A DNA stretch of 64,000 nucleotides from Lineus longissimus (GCF_910592395.1 NC_088317.1:5640001-5704000); one strand, 5' to 3'; counted from the first letter of the stretch, positions 37,701-48,929 are shown. Made by a program: numbers and translations. The notes: a model not told the origin generated them from the sequence alone.

Positions 37701-40700
37701 TCGTCAGACCAGATCACCTTGCTAAAATCCTGTTTCAGGTACTTTTTACACCACTCAATGCGTTTTTCCTTGTGTCTCTTGTTCAGAGGGGGCCTCGTTT
37801 TCACTTTCACCACTTTTCCGACGCTCCTGAGGGCACGACATCTTGTTGACCTTGAAACATGTGGCAGTCTAGCCGCTTGAAATATTTGAGCGCTTGTACT
37901 AATTGGCTTTCTGGACATTTCTCTCTTCACAGCTGCCAAATCACGACCAGACAACACCCTCCTGGATGGTTTATCGACTCTTGTTCGGACATGTTGGCTG
38001 TCATTCACAAACTTTTTCACTGTCCTATGGTCACGATGAATAATCTTGGAAATTTCGAGTGAAGAGCATCCTTCCGCCAAACACTTGACAATTTTCGCCT
38101 TCTCTGTACTGTCTAGGTCCCTTTTCCTACCCATGGTGAGGCCTAGACTGAGTAAATGGCCAGTACACACTGCCAAATGTCCTTGAGCCCTTACTTGCAT
38201 AATAGTGTGGCACATCCGTTATACAATCTTTCCTCAATTTCTATTGTGGTTATTATCCAAGGAGCATTTTATGGCATGAATAATGAATGTATATGATCAA
38301 TGAATCATGTGGTATGCATTGTTAAAATATAATCCCAATCAATTGCAGGAACTCTCAAAATATAGGCAATGCATAATAGTGTGGCACGCAGTGTAGTAGG
38401 ATTATTCATGTAGCAGATTAGGAAGAGAAAGAAGCACTTTTTTTGTTTGGTAAAACTTGTTGTTCTTCAGAATTCTTGGGGGGAGACTGGCTACTCGGTC
38501 TTCGCAAGGAACCAGTCTAGGAGAAGGAACACTTCGAACGACCTGCCCGCATGGATTTCACTGGTTCACCTTGGACAGCAAGACATCTAAGAGATGGAGA
38601 CTCCAAAATCACCATCACCAACCGAAGTCGGAAGGGACCAGCCAACTCTGCATGGAACGAAAATCAGGTCTCCACACACAAATACAGTATAGCAAAACAG
38701 ATCATTGCAAAATGTGATGGCTGCACTTACCATAGATGTTGGGACCATGATCACTAAAGATGTTGTATAAGACTATATTCAGTGGTGCAATGACTATTTT
38801 ACCATAGAGCTGGCTGTCTATGATGGTGACTGGAAGCTGAAAGGACGAAAGGTATTAGAGATGCATGGCTGAATTGGATTAGAAAACTGCAGAGTTATTT
38901 CAACACACTCTATAGTTTTGCCTTGGTGTCTTGCCTACAGTTGAAATGGGTACTTCACCATTGGTATTGGTTGTCTCATCAAAAACCACTGGGTAGAGCT
39001 GTCATATTAGCTCCAACCTTGCCGTGGTTGGGTTAGTCAACCAACACCAAAAGGTGGTGGGTGAAACAACTAGCAAAAACAGTGAGAAACTGTATCACCA
39101 AACTCCAATCTGGTGGAAAGGAAGTCTGTACCATGAAAGCTGGCATCTTTTGAATTGAACAGCCACAAGCTACCCAAAGTCTCAAACCATCAACTTCGAC
39201 GACTTGGATCACCAGGCCATTCGGGTCCAACTCTTCATCTTTCCCTACCCTTGAACAGTCACAGCCCACTGTTTCTGGAGAAGACACATGTAAATTGTAA
39301 GGCAAGGACACTTTATAAATTGTTTCTCGTCTGATCGATGCAGGCAAAGGCACGAAACAATCAATCTATTTTTCTTGTCCTAACTCAATAATAACAGAAA
39401 TTATATATGACTCACCAAAAACAAGAAGATGGCAATGGCACACCACTGGATGAAATAAAACACATTTTTCTGCCTCCAGATAATGTCAATTGCAATCGGC
39501 ACTCTGAAACAAAGATATCTAGGATTAAGTTTTAAAATGTAAATCAAGAAATATCTTCCACTCTAATAACAGAATTGCACACACACACAGTCTCTGTCAC
39601 AACTAGCATACCTTCTGCTTCCTGTAAGCTGTGTACAACCTATACTTTGGTTTTTGCGTAAGCTTACACACGGGGCTGCGCACACATCTCTGCGTAGGTC
39701 GCACATAGCTTACATTGATCTTCTGTGCAAAAGGTATGCACAGGCAGCCAAAGCGAAGGTTTGTACGATAAGCTTGCAACACACTGCTGCCAACTCCAGT
39801 GTCCAAAGGTTTTCAACAGAACAACTCTTGCTGCCAGACCTGCAAGTCTGTGGGAATGTCTGTGGCAACTTTTGCCGCAACTGTTGCCCATCTTTGTTCA
39901 AGTTTATAGCCTGATCATGTGACCCTAAAATGCCAGCTGATTGGCTATAGCCTCACCGCTGACTCCAAGCTTGGCTGAATTGGTAGCACATCAGGCTGAT
40001 GCAGGCATCCAATGGAGTTCGATTGAAACAAGTTAGATTTCTGGCGGCCAGTGGGGGTTGTGTGCCAACTTCTCACTTATCATGACCTTTTTTTTGTGTA
40101 AACACAAGGAAACATTAGAATGAAATGAGTACATCCACAAACTACCTGAATTGAAAACAGTCCACCGACCTGATGGTTAATCGCAAGCCTACAGCAACTC
40201 ACCCAATAATGCCGGCAAACGGCCAGCCAATGATGGTGCTTGCTGCGACAGCCAGAATGGCCGCCCACGTATGGTTTAGGAACCAGCCTCCCATGGCGAG
40301 CATGGTCATGTACATGGCAAAGCTGCTGGGGAGGAACGCAGAACAGGAGATGAACATCCCGGTGCTCAGGAGGAGAATGCATAGAGCTAGGCGCCCGGTG
40401 TTGGCTCCGAATTGACGACACACCCCTCTGGAATAAAAAAAGACGTAAATAATTGGGTCTGAAAAGGGGCTGTAACATGGGACTGAAAGGGTTTTTTTTA
40501 CATTTACGCAGACAGAGAACTATTGCTGAAGAAGTGTACAAAATCCTAGAAAAACAAAGACCCTCCTACTTGTTGAACCTCATAAAAGAAAAAGAAATCT
40601 CGCACAACCTTCGTAGCCATAATGTGCAGATCAATCATTTTAACAGTATATCATATGGTAAAAATAGTTTTATATATGAAGCCTCACGGATTTGGAATGA

Positions 40701-43700
40701 CCTGCCATACCATATCCGTGAGGCCAATAATTTTACCATTTTTCGTAAACTTTTATTAACTTGGAAGGGTGATAAATGTAAATGTGCTATGTGTGCTTTT
40801 TAAACTGTGTTTGTACTATTGCCTTTTAGAGACACCTGTAGGGCTATTGTTTTACTATTTGTAAATTAATCTTGTGATAACTCTGTATTATTTATTCTTT
40901 TGTTATTTTAATCATGTTAGATATTGGTTGAAGAGCCCACCACAGCTCACGTTTTTTATGTATTCCCATACCGATGAAAAATAAAGTTTATCTTATCTTA
41001 TCTTATCTTATCTTATGAAGTCTACTAAGTACAGTGGAACCTCCCTTAGCGGACACCTGTCTATAAAGGACAACCTCCCTATTAAGGACACTTGATTTGG
41101 TCCCAAATTGGATCTTTCCATTCAATTAGACCTCTCTAATCAGGACACCTCCCTATTAAGGACAGCAGTTTTCAGTCACGAGGGTGTCCTTGATAGAGAG
41201 GTTCTACTGTAGTGGCAATACTTACTTATAGAAGTAAACTTCACAGAGTGCACATGAAAATCCTAAGATGCATCGCATAAAGTAGAACACCAAGATCTGG
41301 AAGGAAGAACAAAGTCTCTGATCAAAACAATTATTGCCCTGTGATGTACATAATTATATCACTATCACTTTTTTAAACAGAAAATAGCTAGCATTTATCT
41401 TTTCTGATTTTACAATATATCAAAAGCATGTGTTGCTGTTGACTGACATTATTCACTCAGAATGATAGAATATTTTTAAAGTTCGGACTACAAATTGTTA
41501 TCACTCACACAACGTAGTGAGTGTAATGGGTACGTATGTATACACTGGTATCCAGTCAGAACGGCCCCTGGTCAAAACGGCCCCGCTTTAAATAGAGTCA
41601 AAACGGCCCCGAGTCAAAACGGCCCCGGGTCAAAACGGCCCTTGGTAGTTTAGTGGTAGTAACCTATCTGAACTAGATAACTTTTTTTACTGCGTGTGTG
41701 TAACCAGTGGCAACGAGATAAGAAAGCAGATGTTATGCACTTTTAAAACTTAGAAGTTGCGTTATCTGGTTTTTGGCCTGTTCGCCCATATTATTGTTAT
41801 TATTATTAATCTTCTCTACATTATTCTCTATATGTAGGGCTAATGTAGGTCTACACCATCGAACTTTATTCAGGTCCGTGATCACACAGAAAAATATAAG
41901 ATCATTAATTAAGCAAGGGGAATTAATCAAGGCTACTTTTCGTGATATTTGCTGAGGTTCCTTTTACCTTTAACTTCTAGACATCTATTTTGTTCAATAA
42001 TTTTACATCTGACCAAATACATATAGAGTGGAGAGGGATCGCACTGTCTCTTTAATCGTGTGACTGAGCTCATTGTGAACAGTGATCACATGCCAAAGGT
42101 GATGCGAATTCCCTGTCTCTTTGATATTGCGGCTAATTAGAGCTAATTGCGAACACTAATCACATGCCAAAGGTGATGCGAATTCACTGTCTCTTTGATC
42201 TTGCAGCTAATTGGAGCTAATTGCGAACACTAATCACATGCCAAAGGTGATGCGAATTCACTGTCTCTTTGATATTGCGGCTAATTAGAGCTAATTGCGA
42301 ACACTAATCACATGCCAAAGGTGATGCGAATTCACTGTCTCTTTGATATTTCGATTAACAATAAAGGAACGATTACTAATTGCAGACGGGACCTAATTCA
42401 AGAATGAGTACTGTTCATTTTATCATCTCGTCACGATGACTATATAAACCCCCAGAATTCTCAAGATCTTCATCAGTTTATTCCAAGACTTCATTGCTGC
42501 TACAACTCGACGCTACTTTCATCAACACCTTACTATGACAGAAGAGGATCCCTGCATCTCCTGCCGCAAGCAAGTGAAGAGACGACAACATGGCCTCCAG
42601 TGCGAAGGATGTGACCAGTGGCAACACCGAATCTGCAACACGGGTATCAGCCAGAAAGAGTACCGTGCCGCTGTCAAGCTGGGGAATGCGATCAGCTGGA
42701 GGTGCCAACGGTGTCAGGCAAGAAGTTACAGCCGCCTTAGTGTTGGGGAGCCCCAGGGCGAGAGCACACGATTGTCACTGCAAAACACTTCCACGTTACA
42801 GGTCATCATGAACGAATGGGCTGAGTTCATCAAGAAGTACTGGAAGACGACGAGCCACCACCAGACGTAGACCTAGACCACGGCATGCCAAGTGAAGCAG
42901 AGCTACAGATGGCGGTCGACGAGTATATTGCCGAGCAGCACCAGGACGAGCCACCTCCAGACGTAGACGTAGACCATGGCATGCCAAGTGAAGCAGAGCT
43001 GCAGATGGTGGTCGACGAGTATATTGACCCCACCCTCGGCGAATTTGATATCCCATCCGTCCTTCAAGAGTCTTCAATGCGAGAACCAGACCCATTGCCG
43101 TACGACAGAGCTGCAGCACCTGCACCGTACGAAATAATCCACAATGGCTCACAGAAAGGAAAAGAAAAGCTTGCTGACAGTCATGGTTACCTATACACAG
43201 TGAAGGCCACAAAGAGACAGAACGGGAACCGGACCTGGAGATGTAGCGTGCGTAACAAGAATGTCTGGTGCAAGGCCACGGTGCTCCAGAAAGGTTCCAA
43301 CTTTATACGAGGCAGTCTACCCCACGTCCATCCCGGCAAGCTAGGGGCTGCCATTGCAACGAATGTGGCAATAGAGATCAAGAAGTCAGCAGCCACGTCC
43401 ATCCCGGCAAGCTAGGGGCTGCCATTGCAACGAATGTGGCAATAGAGATCAAGAAGTCAGCAGCCAAAGAGATCTTCACGCCTGCTGCAGAAATTGTAAA
43501 CCAGGTGTTCCTGAACAAAGACATACAGACGAGAACAGCGCCATTGGAAGCGCTTCAAAACCCCGTCAACTTGGCAAGAGCGGCGAATCGTTTCCGGCAG
43601 AAAATGCGCCCAGCTGAACCGAAAAGACCTCGAATTCGATCTTGACGAAACGCACATTCCCGAAGACTTTTTGCGTGAAGACATTCGAGTAGACGGAAAG

Positions 43701-46700
43701 CGGCACATCATTTTCGCAACAACGCAGATGATCCAGTTGCTGACGGAGTCGAAAACTTGGTACATTGATGGTACATTCAAGGTCGTCAAGGAGCCCTTCA
43801 CACAACTGCTCAGCGTCCATGATTTCGTTCGACAAGGTGACGACATGAAGTCCCGCTTATGTTCGTCTTGATGTCAGGAAAACGCTTTGCCTTACCTTTG
43901 ATTTGATGAACTGTAACAGTGACGACTGCATGTAAATGTTATCATTACCGGTATAATTGATAATAAACTACTAAGTATGAGTTAAAACGAAACAGGTATT
44001 CCGTATTGATTTGTCTTCAATTTGACTATGAATGATGATGCAATGGAACGTAGCCCAATACGAGCCCAATACCGCCAAATCGAGGGAAAACTCTTCGCAG
44101 TTTGGGAGGATTACATCAAAGGAAAGAAGAACGCCCGACAGCTGCTCCGTACGTGCTCACATCTCGTTGCCCCAAGTACGTAAAACGGTCAAATGGAATG
44201 TGCTTTGAACTTTTTCATGCGCTTGCTCTAGACTCTGTCGTCTAAGTCATGGAATGATGGTTACATTTTGGTAATAAAAACATATTGTTTTAAGATAACA
44301 AGTGCATATGAACAAGTGTGATATGGTTTTATTCTCTGGCTGTATTTTATATGTTTTGATTTGATTTGATGAACTGTAACAGTGACGACTGCATGTAAAT
44401 GTTATCATTACCGGTATAATTGATAATAAACTACTAAGTATGAGTTAAAACGAAACAGGTATTCCGTATTGATTTGTCTTCAATTTGACTATGAATGATG
44501 ATGCAATTCATGACTGCATGCCAACTAACCGGCGATTCATATAGATCCTAAAGTCTTATCATTTCTCATTTCTTTCTCATTTAGAAGTATGGATATACAA
44601 CGGTTGATCGGCATGCATGACTGTGGCCCAGACAAAAAGCCCCTCGATCTACTAAGTACTTCTGAATAAACATTGCCAAGCATGCAAACAGTACTAAGAA
44701 TGAATAAAGACTACAAATTCTTGAGGTCTAGATCACAGGATCGAAGTTCCCACCCCTAAAAATACTTATCCCTAAACCGCCTCAACTATACACTCAACTA
44801 TACCCGCCCACTTCACACGATACCCTACACTCTCCGCCGCTATAGGTGCCCATTTGACCCAGGGCCGTTTTGACCCGGGGCCGTTTTGACTCTATTAAAG
44901 CGGGGGCCGTTTTGACCAGGGGCCGTTCTGACTGGTAAGCTATACACTGTATGTAAAGTGTAAACAAAATTCATATATCCATCATGTCCATCGAATCTGA
45001 AAAAATTTGTGCAGACCCATGACAATTCTGGTTCCGGTACAGCTTTGTCGCATTCCATATGGGCCGCGCATTGGCCGATCCTGCATTCATGACGTGCCGC
45101 ACCCACAGTTACGACGTTGGACGTGAATCCCATTGTTTCCTTCCTCGTGACGCAATTATTTCATTACGTCATGAGCCATTGACCATTCACACAAGTAGAT
45201 TTATTCACACCGGCGCCACTGAAGTGCGGGTGTGGGACATCATGTATTTAAAAATCGTCTGCTAGGACATACAGTTGTGTGAGTTCACTACAGCTTGCTC
45301 TTTACATATTAATTTTTTTCCCAAGACCTAATTTGCATGACTGGTGAGAATGAAAATTCTAAGTACATTGTATTTTTAGCAGCCAATACTTGCAGCAGTA
45401 CTTCACATTCATGAAATGATAGGGGGCACTTACCCTCGTAACTTTTTGAAGACAGAAAGTTGCCCCCTCAAAATCTACCAGCACTGAATGGGTTAATTAA
45501 ATAGGGTTAATCACCTAAGAACTTAAATAAACTTTTAAACCTGGTGGACGCTGTTTAGTATGACCCACCATCATTGCCTTACCTTATTAGGGAGAAATGC
45601 GCCCACATAAACCTTCAGTGGTAGAACATGGAGCCACAGGTATGCATAGGACCTGATGGCATAGATTGGGGAGTACTCCCATGTTTGGAATCCTTTCCCA
45701 TACAGGAGATAGTGAGCCTGAAAACAGCATGAGGCATCTACAGTTCAAGTTCTAGAATGCCTTGGTTACAATAGAGGCCCTCACACCAGGTGGAGGAAGC
45801 CACTGAAGGCCACACAAACAAAAGACTGCATGGTCGTCGCACACCACATGATCTTTTGTTCGTTGTGCCTATATTTAGGTTTGTTTGGGCCCACAATGAC
45901 TTCCTCCGCCTGGTGTAAAAGGGTATGTTTTAGTTTTATAATGGATTACGTTTTAGCATCGTTTTGACTACCGAGGTTTTGGTGAGCCAACTGTAACCTC
46001 TTTGGTTGGTATGGAATGTACCGGTATCAAAAGCTAACTCTTGGTAGATTATGCCAACACTTAATTGATATCAAAGTTTGAGGCGTATTAGAACACAAAT
46101 TGATACTAACTGTCAATCATTATTGGTTGTTTTACCAGGACACCCTCTCCATTTAGGGACAGTCAGGTTTTGGTCCCAAATAGGTTGTTTCTCTACAATT
46201 TGACCTCTGTATTCAGGACGCCTCCCAAATAAGGACAGCATGTGTCAGTCTGAAGGCTGCACTTATTAGACTTAAAGAGTCTTGGAGAGAAGTTCAACTG
46301 TACGTCCAGCCAAATTTCACTGAACTGAAATTCTTTTCATCTTAATACTCACTGGTTCCCAGTAATTGTAGGTTTCATCACAATCCGAAAGGTTACTCCA
46401 GATGGCAGCACAGAGACGGGCTGACATCAAGGCCTTGAAAGCCGTGTAACCAGAAGGCATCCATGGTTGATAAGGAGCAGGGACATCTGGCTCCTCAGTT
46501 GCCCTAAAAAGCAATAAAACATGAATGCCTCTCGAGCCATTGTCTGGCGTTTTTTACTGTGAAGATCTATTGTAAAGATGGTTTGTTGGGCAGACCCTAG
46601 GTGATGCGGGCGTATCTGGGCAAGGGCCGTTTCTGTTTCAGGTACCCCAGCCTAACCGGTACTGGTATACGCACAGGTTAAGCGGGGCCTATACCCTCAG

Positions 46701-48487
46701 CTTACCAGTCAGAACGGCCCCTGGTCAAAACGGCCCCGCTTTAATAGAGTCAAAACGGCCCCGAGTCAAAACGGCCCCGGGTCAAAACGGCCCTGTACCG
46801 CCCTGAGCAAAGGGTAGTTGAGGGTGTCAGCTGATAGTATTCCATCCTGAGGAAATCTTTTCAAGAGATACTTTTAAAGTCTTTGATGGCAGGGTCTATA
46901 GAGCAAGCGCAAGTATAATAATAATAATGAGTCTTTTATATAGTATACATGTATATTTTTTATTATATTATATATTATAGTATGGATTTTATATAGTTGT
47001 ATAGTTCAAATTACAGTTCAAATCACAGTTCAAATCGCATTTAGTCCATATAACCGTCCGAATTTGGGGCAACGGATGGAATTTCGAATTCGCCGAGGGT
47101 GGGGTCACTGCTGGTGCTCTGTTCTCCCCGGTGCTGCTCATCAATATACTCGTCGACAATAAGCTGTAGCTCAGTTTCACTTGGCATGTCGAAGTCTACG
47201 TCTGGTGGTGGCTCGTCGTCTTCCAGAACTTCTTGCTCATCTTCAACCCACTGGTTCATGGCGGCTTGTAACTCAGCATCGTTTTGCAGCGACAATCGTG
47301 TACTCTCTCCCTGGGGCTCCCCAACGCTAAGCCGGCTGTAACTTTTCTGTTGACACGGTTGGCACATCCAGCTGATCGCTTGGTCCAATTTTACAGCTTT
47401 TTCTGGCTGATACCCGTATTGCAGATTCGGTGTTGCCAAGTTAAAGGTAAAAGGAACCTCAGCAAATATCACGAAAAGTAGCCTTGATTAATTCCCCTTG
47501 CTTAATTAATGATCTTATATTTTTCTGTGTGATCACGGACCTGAATAAAGTTCGATGGTGTAGACCTACATAGCCCTACATATAGAGAATAATGTAGAGA
47601 AGATTAATAATAATAACAATAATATGGGCGAACAGGCCAAAAACCAGATGACGCAACTTCTAAGTTTTAAAAGTGCATAACAATAATAACATCTGCTTTC
47701 TTATCTCGTTACCGCTGGTTGGTTACACGCACGCAGTAAAAAAAGTTATCTAGTTCAGATAGGTTACTACCACGAAACTACCAAGGGCCGTTTTGATCCA
47801 GGGCCGTTTTGACCCGGGGCCGTTTTGACTCGGGGCCAAAGCGGGGCCGTTTTGACCAGGGGCCGTTCCGACTGGATACCTACCCTCAGCTAAGGGCTTC
47901 TATTTCTAATGTCTTTCTAATGATTCTGCTGAATTAAAGCAGTAAGCTACGTGCATCCACATATGGCCCATCACGGGGATGACCCCTGGTCGCGGTGATG
48001 GGAATGAATACAACCAACACACTCATGCACTATATCAGTATCACTCCAGTGTCAGATCGGAGTGACCTGACCCACCCAGTCCCTCCCAGGGCAGGCCTCA
48101 GTCTGCGCCTGCAGGGGGAGTCAGTGCCCCCTGGCCCTTGTGCAGTTCCCATGCACATGGGCGGTACTGCTATATGCTGTGGCATGTACAAATTTAAATT
48201 GGTTAGGCCTAGTGCATAGCATAGCCTAGTCCTGCATGATAATGCCATGATGCACTGGCTGGCCTGACTGGGTTGTTTTTGAAGTAGTAGGGAACCGCTC
48301 ACATTCAAAGACCATTTTCGAGGAACTGCATTTGCTGTTGCCTTAGATGTTTAGTTTTCCTGTTGCACAAAGTAATTATCTAGTTAATCATCATGTTCTT
48401 AACATACCCTTTCTTTTCTTCTTTGTACTCACGGCGTTTTTCACGGAGAGATTTTCCTCTTTCTCGACCTCGCGTGGTGGAAGCCAT
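28786..48487 (-). CDS. ALG9: Alpha-1,2-mannosyltransferase ALG9, 15 coding exons, complete
   Basis: ALG9 (GT22 family, ER membrane) adds the seventh and ninth mannoses, from Dol-P-Man, to the lipid-linked N-glycan precursor. Exons in transcript order are 48408-48487, 46353-46503, 45583-45717, 41226-41296, 40203-40427, 39416-39503, 38731-38836, 36518-36606, 35996-36103, 35516-35587, 31917-32049, 31194-31344, 30586-30715, 29342-29472 and 28786-28912. Every junction is GT-AG and in phase, giving 598 codons against 611 in human. Landmarks: SDCDETYNYWEP in the first luminal loop (GT22 acidic motif), FQTWEYSP, SSAFLPSSFAMY, FMNGFLNFN, PHK|EERFLFPIYPL, VGKEWYRFPSSF and DLNLEEPSRY; a Lys/Arg-rich tail precedes TGA. 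Introns carry a Tc1-like element, two MULEs, LINE tails and MITEs. No break in the frame was found. Confidence 0.95.
29888..30578 (-). mobile_element. pogo/Tc-like MITE in ALG9 intron 13, itself interrupted
   Basis: The ends are CAGTAGAACCTCTCT and the complement of CAGTGGAACCTCTCT, flanked by TA at 29886-29887 and 30579-30580. The right-hand TA is positions +6/+7 of the ALG9 exon 13 donor (GTGAGTA). A short relative lies at 41032-41209 and a diverged one at about 46137-46303. Its middle is occupied by another MITE (30019-30506). Confidence 0.8.
30019..30506. mobile_element. piggyBac-like MITE nested in the pogo-like MITE
   Basis: TTAA duplications at 30015-30018 and 30507-30510 flank ends CCCTATAACACCT and AGGTGTTATAGGG. 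TTAA and a CCCT start are hallmarks of piggyBac. It has no coding frame of note; GGAGGCGCCCGATGACGCC is doubled near its left end. Its ends differ from those of the 19.2-kb piggyBac, so a different family mobilised it. Confidence 0.85.
32334..33389. repeat. Duplicated ALG9 intron 10 segment, unit 1, with LINE inserted
   Basis: Block A (32334-32399, GTACTTAAAATTCC and onward) recurs as A' at 33324-33389. Block B (33257-33323) recurs at 35459-35525 and includes the last ten bases and donor of ALG9 exon 10. The order A-LINE-B-A'-repeat-B' implies a tandem duplication of a roughly 150-bp segment followed by one insertion in each copy. Confidence 0.75.
32400..33235 (-). mobile_element. 5'-truncated LINE, 3' end
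   Basis: On the minus strand a 212-codon frame (33199-32561) contains YLWKSLCMPCLMFGCETM, typical of the thumb region after a non-LTR reverse transcriptase core, and continues with an RRLETTEGNLLKQVLGL segment. An AAAT-type tail lies at 32400-32418. The catalytic FADD region is missing. The family is not certain. Confidence 0.75.
33415..35459 (+). repeat. Dispersed repeat copy B, full length
   Basis: This is the full copy of the repeat that is truncated at 1724-3102. It starts ACAAGAGGC and ends GTCAGCTGAGCTAAA, about 2.04 kb, and sits between A' and B' of the duplicated ALG9 intron segment. It includes a TGACGTCA palindrome near 34530 that copy A shares near 2835. There are no credible genes inside. 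Confidence 0.75.
36800..38393 (-). mobile_element. Tc1-like transposon with IR/DR ends (DD37E), intact, in ALG9 intron 7
   Basis: It is 1594 bp, flanked by TA at 36798-36799 and 38394-38395. The inverted repeats are about 200 bp and start CACTGCGTGCCACACTATTA. Each holds two copies of GTGCCACACTATTATGCA: 36806 and 36981 at the left, 38197 and 38369 at the right. That is the IR/DR layout known from Sleeping Beauty-type elements, where the transposase binds both sites. The transposase frame inside is unbroken. Confidence 0.95.
37121..38134 (-). CDS. Tc1-like DD37E transposase, intact frame
   Basis: The 337-residue protein starts MGRKRDLDSTEKAKIV; a longer frame upstream runs into the inverted repeat, so this Met is preferred. 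Residues about 8-105 form two helix-turn-helix segments (CSSLEISKIIHRDHRTVKKF and a later ISTSAQIFQAA region). The DDE catalytic residues are in VIWSDEM, FMQDNAPSH and DLNPIEN. I count 37 residues between the second Asp and the Glu, against 34 in classic Tc1. It would cut and paste at TA sites. Length and all motifs match an active enzyme, but activity is inference. Confidence 0.9.
   Translation of the reverse strand: MGRKRDLDSTEKAKIVKCLAEGCSSLEISKIIHRDHRTVKKFVNDSQHVRTRVDKPSRRVLSGRDLAAVKREMSRKPISTSAQIFQAARLPHVSRSTRCRALRSVGKVVKVKTRPPLNKRHKEKRIEWCKKYLKQDFSKVIWSDEMRATLDGPDGWARGWLMEGGTAPVRFKRQQGGGGIMIWAALQKDRLIGPFKVDDGVKMNSQNYCEFLNRHFLPCIKRQPAATRKKLMFMQDNAPSHASKYSVGWLAAQGFKDGTLMDWPASSPDLNPIENFWSALKRRLYANGRQYSSKETLWKDLQEAAKSFSSAEIEKFTSGMDDRLISVISKKGGYINH
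40453..40803 (+). pseudogene. LINE reverse transcriptase C-terminal tail
   Basis: The frame contains KNSFIYEASRIWNDLP and a following REANNFTIFRKLL segment, a pattern common at the C-terminus of CR1/Jockey-like ORF2 proteins. It ends in a stop, then a short 3' UTR. It lies in ALG9 intron 4 on the opposite strand, beginning just upstream of exon 5. Confidence 0.7.
40804..41016 (+). repeat. LINE 3' UTR with TCTTA tail
   Basis: AATAAAG at 40980 is followed by five TCTTA units (about 40989-41016). Short tandem tails of this kind are usual at the 3' ends of CR1/L2-like elements. Confidence 0.7.
41032..41209 (-). mobile_element. pogo/Tc-like MITE, 178 bp, in ALG9 intron 4
   Basis: CAGTGGAACCTCCCT and the complement of CAGTAGAACCTCTCT form the ends, with TA on each side (41030-41031 and 41210-41211). 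The inside repeats CCTCCCTATTAAGGACA. It has no coding frame. It ends 16 bp from exon 4. Confidence 0.8.
42042..42345 (+). repeat. Subterminal 73-bp repeats of MULE copy 2, four units
   Basis: Units begin at about 42042, 42110, 42184 and 42258, with a last partial at 42332. Each has CTGTCTCTTTGAT and CCAAAGGTGATGCGAATT. Confidence 0.85.
42535..44180 (+). pseudogene. MULE transposase, copy 2, multiply broken
   Basis: The PHD-like finger (CISCRK, CEGCDQWQHRIC) and FLYWCH region (WRCSVRNK, WCKATV) are present. The frame is lost near 42830. The linker block PPPDVDVDHGMPSEAELQ is doubled (42855 and 42950). A 71-bp tandem duplication (43322-43392, 43393-43463) and a one-base gain near 43622 shift the frame again. 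WYIDGTFKVV is present, then the sequence breaks at about 43875 and only the C-terminal piece returns at 44060-44180. The third catalytic residue is missing. Confidence 0.85.
43897..44507 (+). repeat. 148-bp direct repeat inside MULE copy 2
   Basis: 43897-44044 and 44360-44507 are practically identical (TTTGATTTGATGAACTGTAA to TGATGATGCAAT). They enclose the transposase C-terminal fragment. This looks like an internal rearrangement. Confidence 0.85.
45778..45923. mobile_element. Short MITE in ALG9 intron 2
   Basis: The ends CCCTCACACCAGGTGGAGGAAG and the complement of CCCTTTTACACCAGGCGGAGG make a hairpin of 146 bp. I could not identify a target duplication, so the superfamily is open. Confidence 0.5.
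46137..46303 (-). mobile_element. Diverged pogo/Tc-like MITE in ALG9 intron 2
   Basis: GGACACCCTCTCCATTTAGG, a middle GACCTCTGTATTCAGGAC and a terminal AGTTCAACTGTAC resemble the 178-bp MITE at 41032 but are much more mutated. Confidence 0.45.
46700..47879 (-). mobile_element. MULE copy 3, internal-deletion derivative, in ALG9 intron 1
   Basis: It is reversed relative to copies 1 and 2. The target duplication is ATACCCTCA (46691-46699) and CTACCCTCA (47880-47888), 8 of 9 matching. The ends are GCTTACCAGTCAGAACGG and the complement of GGTATCCAGTCGGAACGG. At 1180 bp it keeps both terminal arrays, a partial PHD-finger and acidic-linker coding piece and the extreme C-terminus; the catalytic core is gone, so it could move only with help. 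Confidence 0.9.
47041..47400 (-). pseudogene. MULE transposase remnant in copy 3
   Basis: On the minus strand the frame holds the last finger motif (WMCQPCQQKSYSRLS), the acidic linker with PPPDVDFDMPSETELQ and then joins directly to APNSDGYMD, the natural C-terminus. The deletion thus fused linker to terminus in frame. Confidence 0.8.
47960..48407. other. ALG9 intron 1, proximal part
   Basis: Nothing recognisable is seen in this stretch of intron 1 between MULE copy 3 and exon 1. The short frames on both strands have no motifs. Confidence 0.5.
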
Positions 48488-48929
48488 GATTGATCGTCTG
48501 CAACCTCGTTTCCAGGAGAGATTTGATTTTACATTATCTACTTATTTGTTCGTTTAAACAAACAAAGCATATAATTACCTCTACAGATATAAACTTATTT
48601 ATCTTAGCCTACAGACAATTTGGATATCTGCTAGTTTATTCTGAGAATTTTTAGTATGTTGAGCATATTACTGGTAATGGGTTAACCTGCAAACGAGGCT
48701 GACCTAATTTATAGATGAATGGTAAACTTCCATTCCAAATTGACCGGGATTCCATCCATTTGACCGTCGGATATTGTCTCTGAACATGATATTTTGGGTC
48801 CCATTATGGTAATTTAGTCCCGGGATTTGGTTTGATATTCAATAATAATTCGATTTATTGTCAAGATATTCTATCTTCTGCTTTGAGTCTTTGAAATACT
48901 ATTTGGTCGTGTGTCTTTTCTTGGGTTAC
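48488..48929. other. ALG9 upstream region
   Basis: This should hold the ALG9 promoter and 5' UTR. No TATA box is evident at a suitable distance, as usual for housekeeping genes. No competing gene is seen. Confidence 0.4.

Larger units (their letters stand above)
41548..44940 (+). mobile_element. MULE copy 2 in ALG9 intron 3
   Basis: A perfect 9-bp target duplication TATACACTG lies at 41539-41547 and 44941-44949. The ends are GTATCCAGTCAGAACGG (left) and the complement of GCTTACCAGTCAGAACGG (right), each followed by 16-bp GTCAAAACGGCCCCGG units. It carries the same 72-bp subterminal repeats, TATA box and transposase as copy 1, but the transposase is badly decayed and a 148-bp segment is doubled. 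Confidence 0.9.

Noticed and set aside
42796-43033. Reverse-strand frames over MULE copy 2
   Set aside because: Shadows of the duplicated acidic linker of the transposase.
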